IMG/VR virus record: IMGVR_UViG_3300042547_000229
Span: 1 to 26,439 of that record
Strand: one strand, 5' to 3'
DNA from: a virus
Length of the DNA: 26,439 bases
Shown: positions 12,607 through 19,374 of the stretch, in pieces
How the letters are laid out: every line of letters begins with the position of its first letter
Numbering within the stretch: the stretch's first letter is position 1
The notes under the pieces: generated by a model
The model's input: the letters and a program-made list of their open reading frames with translations, nothing else
What the model was told of the DNA's origin: nothing
Database searches by the model: none
Position numbers and translations under genes: made by a program

Positions 12607-13809
12607 ATGAGGATTTGTTTAGACAAAAACGTACTTGAAGCCGGGAGGGAGCGGATAGCGTTCCTATTTGAGGAGTTTGCAAACCCGGTTGTCGCATTCT
12701 CCGGTGGTAAGGACTCTACCATCGTCCTCAATTTATGTCTTGACGAGGCCCGGAAACGGGGGAGAAAGTTGCCCGTTTTGTTTATTGACCAAGAGGCCGA
12801 ATGGACTGCTACCATTGAATACGTGGAGTGGGTTATGAGTCTTGATGACGTTATTCCATATTGGCTACAAATCCCGTTCGTGATGACGAACAATGCCTCC
12901 TCCGAGGATTATTGGCAAAAGGTGTGGGATGACGAGCATCCGGGAAAGTGGTTAAGGCCCAAGTCCCCGTTGGCCATCCATAGCAATAAGTACAACGGGT
13001 CAAGGTTCTACGAGTTGTTTGATAAGTTCATCCTCCAAGAGTATCCGGGGGAGTCGGCTTGTTTGATTGCGGGACTCCGGGCCGAGGAAAGTCCCGGCCG
13101 GAACCTTGCGGTAACGGAGGGCGAAACCTACAAATGGATTACTTGGGGCCGGGTCGTATCTGCGGAGCAAGGCAAGTATGCCTTTTACCCAATTTACGAT
13201 TGGACGTACAAAGACGTGTGGAAAGCCATCCACCAACACGGGTGGGAGTATTGCCGGCTTTACGATGAGTTCTACCGAAGGGGAGTGAAGACCCCACAAA
13301 TGCGGATTTCAAACCTCCACCACGAAACGAGTTTGGTTCAATTGACGTGGGTGCAAGAGATTGACCCTCCGTTGTGGAACAAGTTGGCCGAAAGAATATC
13401 CGGGGCCAATACCTTAAAGCATTTGAGGTTTAAGTCAACCAAATGCCCGGAGACTTTGCCGTTTATGTTTGAGTCGTGGAGGGAATACGCTTTGCACCTT
13501 TTGGACAACTTGGTCTTTGACGAAAGGGTGGCCGGACGGATTAAGGCCGTAATGGAGGCGAAGATGAAGATTTACACAACGGAGCCAATAGCGACTGACT
13601 TTTACAAAGCGTGTATTGCCTCAATCCTTATTGGGGATGATGCCATAACCAAAATCCGGAACTTTTACCGGATGACCCCGGTGTGGGTTTACGAGGACAT
13701 AAAGGCCGGACGTAAGCACAAATGGAAAAAGGAAAACTTGAAATTCAGTAAGTACTTGACCAAAGAAATGATTGATGAACTTGTAAACTTTTTGAAGAAT
13801 GGACGATAA
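12607..13809 (+). CDS. ibrA-like: PAPS reductase-like protein, IbrA type
   Basis: 400 residues. SGGKDS (32-37) is the PP-loop of the PAPS reductase/ATP sulfurylase superfamily. VLFIDQEAEWTATIEYV follows as in the nucleotide-binding core. ACLIAGLRAEES matches the GLRxxES segment that recognises the adenylyl group. The C-terminal part (SLVQLTWVQEIDPPLWNKLAERISGANTL) looks like the DUF3440 region of IbrA, not the ECGIH Cys motif of true assimilatory reductases. The next gene is ParB-like, matching the IbrA-IbrB pair known from E. coli and from phages. The reaction is unknown. Start at the ATG at 12607, 4 bases after the preceding stop; an upstream frame from 12511 would overlap that gene. Confidence 0.85.
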   Translation: MRICLDKNVLEAGRERIAFLFEEFANPVVAFSGGKDSTIVLNLCLDEARKRGRKLPVLFIDQEAEWTATIEYVEWVMSLDDVIPYWLQIPFVMTNNASSEDYWQKVWDDEHPGKWLRPKSPLAIHSNKYNGSRFYELFDKFILQEYPGESACLIAGLRAEESPGRNLAVTEGETYKWITWGRVVSAEQGKYAFYPIYDWTYKDVWKAIHQHGWEYCRLYDEFYRRGVKTPQMRISNLHHETSLVQLTWVQEIDPPLWNKLAERISGANTLKHLRFKSTKCPETLPFMFESWREYALHLLDNLVFDERVAGRIKAVMEAKMKIYTTEPIATDFYKACIASILIGDDAITKIRNFYRMTPVWVYEDIKAGRKHKWKKENLKFSKYLTKEMIDELVNFLKNGR

Positions 13810-14455
13810 ATTGAAGGAGGGACTGCTTGAAGGGTTGAACCGGGCCGAGGACAAAGTTGGGTACGTGGAGGAGGTACGGGCCTTTTTGTCTCAAATCTCC
13901 CCAATCAACCAACCGATTGACCACGTGCGTTGGGTTCCGGTGGAGGAGGTGGAGCCAAATGACTACAACCCGAACTCCGTGGCTAAAATTGAAATGGGCC
14001 TTTTGTACCGGTCAATCTTGAAGGACGGATACACTCAACCCATCGTAACGATACGAGACCCGGAAACGGGCAAGTATGTCATCGTTGACGGGTTCCACCG
14101 ATACTTTACGTGCAAAACCAACCAAGATATTCGGGAGCGGAACCTTGGCCGGGTGCCAATAGTCGTAATCAAAAAGAGCATTAACGAGCGAATGTCTGCG
14201 ACCATCCGGCACAACCGGGCGAGGGGTAGCCACTCAATCCAAGGAATGTCCAATATGGTATTCAAAATGCTTGATAACGGGTGGAGCGATGCCGAAATTT
14301 GCAACGAACTTGGAATGGAAGTGGATGAACTTTTGAGGCTCAAACACGTAACGGGGTTCTCAAAGTTGTTCCAAAACCAAGAGTACAAATTAGCGTGGGA
14401 GACCCGGAAACAAATGAAGGCCCGGAAAGAGTGGGAGGACAAAAACAAGGAATAA
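13799..14455 (+). CDS. ibrB-like: ParB-like domain protein, IbrB type
   Basis: 218 residues. The domain starts at VRWVPVEEVEPNDYNPNSVAKIEMGLLYRSI (about 43-73), a ParB N-terminal signature, with IVDGFHRYFTC as the GxxR-like box and MSATIRHNRARGSHSIQGMSNMV after it. A helical region with DNGWSDAEICNELGMEVDELLRLKHVTG then gives a helix-turn-helix. This arrangement, next to and overlapping (11 bases) an IbrA-like gene, is that of IbrB. IbrA and IbrB were first seen as regulators of eib genes in E. coli, but their biochemistry is unknown. It is the second ParB-fold protein in this cassette. Confidence 0.85.
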   Translation: MDDKLKEGLLEGLNRAEDKVGYVEEVRAFLSQISPINQPIDHVRWVPVEEVEPNDYNPNSVAKIEMGLLYRSILKDGYTQPIVTIRDPETGKYVIVDGFHRYFTCKTNQDIRERNLGRVPIVVIKKSINERMSATIRHNRARGSHSIQGMSNMVFKMLDNGWSDAEICNELGMEVDELLRLKHVTGFSKLFQNQEYKLAWETRKQMKARKEWEDKNKE

Positions 14456-14462
14456 ACAAAGA

Positions 14463-14876
14463 ATGGCGAACCCAAAGGGGAATCCCCAAAATTTGATTTT
14501 GTTCAAGCCGGGTCAGTCGGGAAACCCGAACGGAAGGCCACGTAAGGTTGTGTCAACGTTGACACACTTGGGGTACAAAAAATCCGAGGTAAACGATACC
14601 ATCCAAAATATGATGGCCCTAACCCAAGGCGAGTTAAGGCAAATTTATGAAGACCCGAACGCAACAATTTTGGAGCGAACGATAGCGAATGCACTCAATA
14701 AGGGATTGATAAAGGGTAGCCTTTTTGCCATTGAGGGTCTATTGACACGGGCCTTTGGTATGCCCCGGATAGAGGTTGAGGCATCGTTCCGGGAAACCCC
14801 CATCTTCAACACGATTGACCTTTCATCCGATGCGGTTAAGGTAGTGGAAACCCCGGCACAAAATGAGGGAGTTTAA
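14463..14876 (+). CDS. terS: Terminase small subunit-like protein (DUF5681 N-terminus)
   Basis: 137 residues. The N-terminal FKPGQSGNPNGRPRK (14-28) is the DUF5681 signature often found just upstream of terminase large subunits. The rest is helical with an HTH-like stretch (ILERTIANALNKGLIKGSLFAIEGLLTRAFG). The small subunit recognises phage DNA for packaging. The gene overlaps the large-subunit gene by 14 bases. The spacer to the ParB-like gene is 7 bases, so no separate promoter is likely here. Confidence 0.8.
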   Translation: MANPKGNPQNLILFKPGQSGNPNGRPRKVVSTLTHLGYKKSEVNDTIQNMMALTQGELRQIYEDPNATILERTIANALNKGLIKGSLFAIEGLLTRAFGMPRIEVEASFRETPIFNTIDLSSDAVKVVETPAQNEGV

Positions 14877-16038
14877 GAAGACAACGGCCCAAGCCAAAAT
14901 TGCGAAACTGCGAAAACGGGTACGGGTAGTCCAAGGGGGAACTTCTGCATCCAAGACGTACTCCATACTGCCCCATTTGATAAACTATGCCATAACCCAC
15001 TCCGACAAAGAAATAAGCGTGGTTGCCGAAACTTATCCACACTTGCGGAGGGGAGCGTTGAAAGATTTCATATCAATAATGAAGATGACCGGGAATTGGT
15101 GTGATGACTATTGGAATGCCGGGTTGAGCAAATACACGTTCTCCTCCGGGTCTTACATTGAGTTTTTCAGCGTTGAGCAAGAGCAAAAGGTGCGTGGAGC
15201 GAGGAGGGATGTCCTATTTGGGAACGAGTGCAATGCGTTCAAGTGGGAAACGTACCACCAAATGGCCATCCGAACGAGGGAGTTCATCTATCTTGACTAC
15301 AACCCCTCCATTGAGTTTTGGGCCCATACGGAGGTCATTCCCGACCCGGATACCGACTTTGTGGTTTTGACGTATAAGGACAACGAGGCTTTGGATGAGA
15401 GCATCGTGAAGGAAATTGAGAAGGCAAGGGAGAAGGCCGAAACGTCAAAGTATTGGGCCAATTGGTGGAGGGTATTTGGCCTTGGTTTGCCCGGAGTCCT
15501 CCAAAACTCCGTCTTTGACAACTACGAGTTGATAGACCATATTGACAAATCAAAGGCCAAATTCGTAGCGTTGGGATTGGATTGGGGTTTCAGTATAGAC
15601 CCGACCGCATTGATTGCCGTGTACCGAAGGGGCGATGAAATCTACTTGGAGCAACTGATATACGAGAAGGGGTTGACAAATCAAGATTTGGCCGAGCGGA
15701 TGAGGTCTATGGGATTGAGCCGGGAGTGGGAGATAATTGCCGACTCCTCCGAGCCAAAATCTATTGAGGAGGTATTCCGGATGGGGTTCAACGTAAAGGG
15801 GGTGGGGAAAAAGGCCACGGCCCTATCAATTGACATATTGAGGCGGTACAAAATCTTCATAACCAAGGATTCAGTTGACTTTATCCGGGAGTTCCGCAAT
15901 TATGTTTACGTCTCCGACAAAAATGGGTCAAATACCGGAGTCCCCGTGGATAAGGACAACCACTGCGTTGACGCATTGAGGTATGTGGCCTTGGAAAAAT
16001 TGAGCGTAAACAACTCCGGGGAGTATTTCTTTTTTTAA
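14863..16038 (+). CDS. terL: Terminase large subunit
   Basis: 391 residues. ATPase: Walker A GGTSASKT (25-32) and Walker B VLFGNECN with the catalytic Glu. RNase H-like nuclease: LGLDWGFSIDPTALI, IADSSEP and NHCVDALRY supply the three acidic positions. It powers DNA translocation into the prohead and cuts the concatemer. The length is slightly short of the usual 420-500 residues but all motifs are present. The ATG at 14863 overlaps terS by 14 bases. Sequence alone does not tell whether packaging is headful or site-specific. Confidence 0.96.
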   Translation: MREFKKTTAQAKIAKLRKRVRVVQGGTSASKTYSILPHLINYAITHSDKEISVVAETYPHLRRGALKDFISIMKMTGNWCDDYWNAGLSKYTFSSGSYIEFFSVEQEQKVRGARRDVLFGNECNAFKWETYHQMAIRTREFIYLDYNPSIEFWAHTEVIPDPDTDFVVLTYKDNEALDESIVKEIEKAREKAETSKYWANWWRVFGLGLPGVLQNSVFDNYELIDHIDKSKAKFVALGLDWGFSIDPTALIAVYRRGDEIYLEQLIYEKGLTNQDLAERMRSMGLSREWEIIADSSEPKSIEEVFRMGFNVKGVGKKATALSIDILRRYKIFITKDSVDFIREFRNYVYVSDKNGSNTGVPVDKDNHCVDALRYVALEKLSVNNSGEYFFF

Positions 16039-16047
16039 CCAACCGAT

Positions 16048-16632
16048 ATGAAAAAGGTCAAAAATCTATCAATCCGGGAATACATTGATGCGTTAGGCAT
16101 TGAGAAGAACCGGACTCTATCAAATGCCGAGAAGAAGGTCAAATTGCTACGCATACTTGCTCCGGGGTCAAGTCCGGAGGCGTTAGGCCTCACAACCTTG
16201 AATCAACTCTACGAAAAGATTGAGGCCCAATTTACGGAGTTGAAGAATGCGAAACCCGTGTACTATATCCGCATTGGGGCCGTGTGGTACCAAGTTGACG
16301 TGTTCTACCGGGAGTTGTCGGCCGGGCAATACATTGACCTTATGGCCGTGAACTCAAAGGACGACTCCGAACTTGCGGACAACCTTGACCGGATAATGGC
16401 CATATTGTGCAGACGATGCCGGTTCTTATGGTTTTTCCCGGAGCGATACAACACAAAGACCTTTGACGAAAGACGGGCCTTAATGTTGACCCGGTGCAAA
16501 ATCGGGGAGGTTATGGGGGTGGTCAATTTTTTTTTGCAGAGTTGGACCGAGTTGTCCTATCATATAGCAACTTTTTTGGCCGAGGAACGGATAGAGACAA
16601 TGAAGAAGGAGTTGGAGCGGATGGTCAAGTAG
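16048..16632 (+). CDS. Tail assembly chaperone-like protein (zero-frame product)
   Basis: 194 residues, mainly helical. The middle (KPVYYIRIGAVWYQVDVFYRELSAGQYIDL) and LMLTRCKIGEVMGVVNFFLQSW fit proteins found upstream of tail genes in Bacteroidota siphoviruses. A nine-T run (16527-16535) near the 3-prime part gives a slip site for -1 frameshifting into a second open frame that overlaps this gene by about 100 bases, the arrangement of lambda gpG/gpGT. Such proteins coat the tape measure during tail assembly and are absent from the virion. The start is the ATG at 16048, 9 bases after terL. Confidence 0.68.
   Translation: MKKVKNLSIREYIDALGIEKNRTLSNAEKKVKLLRILAPGSSPEALGLTTLNQLYEKIEAQFTELKNAKPVYYIRIGAVWYQVDVFYRELSAGQYIDLMAVNSKDDSELADNLDRIMAILCRRCRFLWFFPERYNTKTFDERRALMLTRCKIGEVMGVVNFFLQSWTELSYHIATFLAEERIETMKKELERMVK
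16527..16535 (+). other. Slippery nine-T run, likely -1 frameshift site
   Basis: AAT TTT TTT TTG in the zero frame. A -1 slip of the ribosome continues as TTT GCA GAG TTG. Both tRNAs can re-pair on T-only codons. No clear pseudoknot was found downstream by eye. Confidence 0.6.
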
Positions 16633-16874
16633 AGGAGATTTCCGAGGCCGAGGCCAACGGGGAGGTTGAGGTTAAAGACCGGGAGGATTACTTGTCTCAT
16701 TGGGGGTGGCTAATGACGGCATACCGGATAGCCGGGGATGACTTTACCAAAATGGAGCAAGTGTTCTCAATGACGGCTATTGAGTTTTTGAACTATTGCT
16801 CAATGCGTAAGGATATCCAAAACCAAACGATGGCCGATTTGAAACGAAAAAGCCGGGGGATACCCGGCCTTTAA
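16533..16874 (+). CDS. -1 frameshift extension of the tail assembly chaperone (gpT-like part)
   Basis: This frame has no ATG before LMTAYRIAGDD, so it is most simply read as an extension made by a -1 slip at 16527-16535, giving a fusion of about 275 residues. The extension has an acidic linker (EEISEAEANGEVEVKDRED) and then a compact helical domain (YLSHWGWLMTAYRIAGDDF, VFSMTAIEFLNYCSMRKD, NQTMADLKRKS), which is the part expected to bind the tail tube protein. The stop is at 16872-16874. A homopolymer length error in the assembly would give the same picture, and an unusual non-ATG start cannot be excluded. Confidence 0.6.
   Translation, partial: FAELDRVVLSYSNFFGRGTDRDNEEGVGADGQVEEISEAEANGEVEVKDREDYLSHWGWLMTAYRIAGDDFTKMEQVFSMTAIEFLNYCSMRKDIQNQTMADLKRKSRGIPGL
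16847..16868 (-). terminator. Rho-independent terminator for the embedded leftward gene
   Basis: Minus strand GCCGGG, TATCC, CCCGGC, then TTTTT (stem 16852-16857 with 16863-16868; T-tract 16851-16847). It lies within the last codons of the rightward frameshift extension. On the plus strand the same hairpin is followed only by CTTT, so it should act mainly leftward. Confidence 0.72.
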
Positions 16875-16884
16875 TGTTAGTCAA

Positions 16885-17331
16885 TTACCCGTTCGCTATT
16901 TCTCCAAGGTCTATGTGGTGGCCCTTCCCGTGGTAAACCGCAAAGCCGATAGGGGCAAACATTAAGTCAATAGGGGTCGTGGGCTTCAAGTTCAAGTACA
17001 ACATTAGCCTCCGGGCCGTCTCCAAAGTGAGTTCTGACTCATTAGTGTGGGCCATTAAGTCCTCCAATAAACTATCAATAGCCGAGGGGTACTTAACGTG
17101 TTCATCCAATAGAATTTCAATAAACCTAACGTGCAAACGAGCAAGAAGGCATCGCCTACTTACAAGGGGTGTTTTGCTTATTTCATTTAAGCGTTTCGCC
17201 ACATCCTTCGCCCGGTCGGTTACGGGCAGTGTGGCTTTGCCTCCAAGCAACTCTTTTACGTTAAGCATAGAGGACATAACGTGGTGGGACGTGCAAGGGA
17301 CAATCATTACGTGTGGGGCATTCTTACTCAT
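16885..17331 (-). CDS. Hypothetical protein, leftward gene inside the late operon
   Basis: 148 residues. The N-terminus has His and Met (APHVMIVPCTSHHVMSS); the middle is helical and basic (RAKDVAKRLNEI, LVSRRCLLARLHVRFIEILLDEH), followed by an acidic helix and a strand-rich C-terminus ending HGKGHHIDLGEIANG. No family is recognised. It is the only leftward gene among the virion genes and has its own early-type promoter, leader element and terminator, so it is a self-standing unit like a moron. It was probably kept because it acts early on the host or its defences, though this is inference from its promoter type. Confidence 0.75.
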   Translation of the reverse strand: MSKNAPHVMIVPCTSHHVMSSMLNVKELLGGKATLPVTDRAKDVAKRLNEISKTPLVSRRCLLARLHVRFIEILLDEHVKYPSAIDSLLEDLMAHTNESELTLETARRLMLYLNLKPTTPIDLMFAPIGFAVYHGKGHHIDLGEIANG

Positions 17332-17347
17332 CTTTTCGGGGTTTAGA

Positions 17348-17358
17348 GGGTTAAGTGG
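17348..17358 (-). promoter_or_regulatory. Leader element CCACTTAACCC upstream of the embedded gene
   Basis: Perfect copy, 16 bases upstream of the ATG at 17331, more than 7 kb from the other copies. Confidence 0.6.
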
Positions 17359-17375
17359 TTAGTGATTCAATACCA

Positions 17376-17407
17376 TAAAGGTACGATGCTTATTTTGAAT
17401 ATCCAAA
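17376..17407 (-). promoter_or_regulatory. Bacteroidota-type promoter P4 (leftward, inside late region)
   Basis: Minus strand reads TTTG, 20 bases, TACCTTTA, with the same GTTTGGATATTC and TATGGTATTGAA flanks as P1-P3. Drives only the gene at 16885-17331. Confidence 0.8.
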
Positions 17408-17449
17408 CTTTTTCTAAACTTTTTTATCAAATCAGCAAAAAAGTTTTCA

Positions 17450-17479
17450 TTTGCATATTTGTACCATTATTGGTATTTG
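17450..17479 (+). promoter_or_regulatory. Possible rightward promoter of the tail genes
   Basis: TTTG (17450-17453), 20 bases, TATTTG (17474-17479), ending 5 bases before the ATG at 17485. The second box fits TAnnTTTG poorly. A near-identical GGTATTTGACA-N-TATG stretch lies at 25497-25512. Confidence 0.35.
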
Positions 17480-17484
17480 ACATT

Positions 17485-18066
17485 ATGGTTTCAGCCTCCA
17501 TCAAATCAGTAGGGACTCCCACTCCATCAAAGAGTACCGACCCAAATCCCATCCGGGACGTGTTGGTGGATTTCTTCAACGATTTTGTCAATAAGGTTCG
17601 GGACTCCTTAACGAACAAGCGAAAAATTGCAAGCCGGGGACTTTGGCAGTCCGTGGGTTTTGTCCCGACCGGAGTATCAAAGACGAAGGTCAAAGTCCAA
17701 TTTATGATGGAGTCCTATTGGGAACAAGTGGACAAAGGATTGCGTGGAACCAAAAGCGGAGACCTTGCCCCCAACTCCCCTATGAGGGTTGGACTCAACG
17801 TGAGGCCCGTTACCCGGAGGCAAATTGAACTATGGGCCGCATACCGGGGGTTGCCTACATTAGGAGACCGAACCGGGTTCTCCGGGAGGGTTGCGAAAAA
17901 GGTCAACGAAAGGGGATACCGCCCGTCCAACTTTTTCAAAGAGGTTTACGACCAAATTGATTTTGACAAGTTATCAACCGACCTTGCCGATGCCGGGGCC
18001 GACTTAATTGTCAATAACGCAATGAAAAGTAGCATTAACCAAAACGCTCCCGAAAAGGGACTCTAA
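17485..18066 (+). CDS. Tail completion / neck protein-like (HK97 gp10 type)
   Basis: 193 residues. The segment SYWEQVDKGLRGTKSG (around 80-95) corresponds to the Y...vD.G..G stretch seen in head-tail connector and tail completion proteins of the HK97 gp10 group. Helices at the N-terminus (DVLVDFFNDFVNKVRDSL) and C-terminus flank a strand pair. It would cap the tail at the head-proximal end. The ATG at 17485 is chosen because the longer frame from 17362 runs through the promoter region of the neighbouring leftward gene. It follows that leftward unit and starts the run of rightward tail genes. Confidence 0.6.
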   Translation: MVSASIKSVGTPTPSKSTDPNPIRDVLVDFFNDFVNKVRDSLTNKRKIASRGLWQSVGFVPTGVSKTKVKVQFMMESYWEQVDKGLRGTKSGDLAPNSPMRVGLNVRPVTRRQIELWAAYRGLPTLGDRTGFSGRVAKKVNERGYRPSNFFKEVYDQIDFDKLSTDLADAGADLIVNNAMKSSINQNAPEKGL

Positions 18067-18075
18067 AAAACAACT

Positions 18076-19374
18076 ATGGCGATTACCTCTTTGACTTTGA
18101 GCCTCAACGCTTCATACACTTTTGCTCTTTCGGGAAACCCGGTTGTGGCGGTGGTTTTGTCAAACCAAATTGCCAACTCCAATTTCCGATACCGGATTGC
18201 ATTACGCAATAGTGCCGGGACGATTACCTATGTGCAATTAAAGGCCGACAAAGTCCCAACTTTTTTGGTTACAGACTCCGTTACGTCCGGCCTTGTCAAT
18301 TATGGAATAGCCGACCTACGGAGGGCCATTCAAGGTGCGTTGGGGTTAACTCCGGAGTTGAGTGCAATAACAAATGCCGGGGCAATACCTCAAATTCATA
18401 CGGGTATGTTTCAAGCCTTCCAAGTTTTTGCAAACGAGGAGTGGGGAAACCCTCCGGTTGTGCAACCTACGGGGTCTTTGACTTTAAGCGTTATGGCCAT
18501 CCGAGGAGGGACTGACCAAAGGACGTTTGAGTTGTTTGACTCCCGGATTTTTACTTGCTCAAGCGTATTGACTAAACGCTCCCCTTTATTTGCAAACGTC
18601 CAATACAACGGGAGTTTTTTCCGATTGACTCAATACACGTGGAGCGATAGGTATTTGTCATTTTTTATTGGCTCAACAAACTTGGTGGCCCGGTTTAGGT
18701 ATGTAACCTCTAATGGTACAATATCCCGGAATTTTACAATTACGACCGGATTAGTCAATCAAAATGTGTATGTCATAAAGACCGGGTATTATCAATTATC
18801 CCAAAACTCATCGTCAGCCGGAGTCAGCGATGGATTGCCGGTCAATCAAAATTTAGCCAACGTACTTAACGGAGGATACATTGAGGTAAGCGTTGAAACA
18901 ACCGGGGGTTCACAAGTGAGCGACCCGGTGCGGTATTACGTGGATGATTGTTTCCGATATTCCGTGGTGGAGGTTCATTGGGTCAACGACCTTGGGGGAA
19001 TTGACTCTCATACTTTCACGCTTAAAAACCGCAAATCGGCATCCGTTACCCGTGAGCAATACTCCCGGCTTTCAAACGTCTTGCAAAAAGTTCAAACGAA
19101 AGAGGTCGCTGCGGCAACGTACGAGTACGAGTGGGAGTTGAACTCCGATTGGTTGACCGATATTCAATTTGAGTACGTGTTCGGCCTTATTCATTCCAAA
19201 AAGGTGTGGATTGTGGACTTGGGACAAACTCCGTTGTCGGTGTCAAACCACGAAACCAACACCTACAATGGCTACGTTGAAACAAATTCTCATCGGTTTT
19301 TCCGGAGGGTTAACGACAAATTGAAATCATTTTCCGTAAGGATTAAAGTGGCAAACCCTAATTTTAGCGAATGA
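18076..19374 (+). CDS. Phage structural (tail) protein
   Basis: 432 residues, almost wholly beta-rich with high Ser, Thr, Asn and Val. The first third looks like repeated beta-sandwich strands (LTLSLNASYTFAL, NSNFRYRIALRNSAGTITYVQL), with similar segments later, as in tail-spike or tail-tube and baseplate-associated proteins. No catalytic motif. It ends in an ATGA overlap with the next large structural gene and precedes the tape measure. A receptor-facing role is possible; the order does not prove it. Confidence 0.65.
   Translation: MAITSLTLSLNASYTFALSGNPVVAVVLSNQIANSNFRYRIALRNSAGTITYVQLKADKVPTFLVTDSVTSGLVNYGIADLRRAIQGALGLTPELSAITNAGAIPQIHTGMFQAFQVFANEEWGNPPVVQPTGSLTLSVMAIRGGTDQRTFELFDSRIFTCSSVLTKRSPLFANVQYNGSFFRLTQYTWSDRYLSFFIGSTNLVARFRYVTSNGTISRNFTITTGLVNQNVYVIKTGYYQLSQNSSSAGVSDGLPVNQNLANVLNGGYIEVSVETTGGSQVSDPVRYYVDDCFRYSVVEVHWVNDLGGIDSHTFTLKNRKSASVTREQYSRLSNVLQKVQTKEVAAATYEYEWELNSDWLTDIQFEYVFGLIHSKKVWIVDLGQTPLSVSNHETNTYNGYVETNSHRFFRRVNDKLKSFSVRIKVANPNFSE

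Noticed and set aside
10656-14455. Plasmid-type partition system suggested by two ParB-fold proteins
   Set aside because: No ParA ATPase, no parS-like repeats, and both proteins lack the full partition ParB architecture.
15033-15041. Perfect DnaA box TTATCCACA
   Set aside because: A single copy in the terL coding sequence, not clustered and without an AT-rich region; chance is likely, though it is of note given the DnaA-like protein.
18050-18066. Small hairpin at the end of the tail completion gene (TCCC-GAAAA-GGGA)
   Set aside because: Only a 4-base stem and no T-run; the next gene follows within 10 bases.
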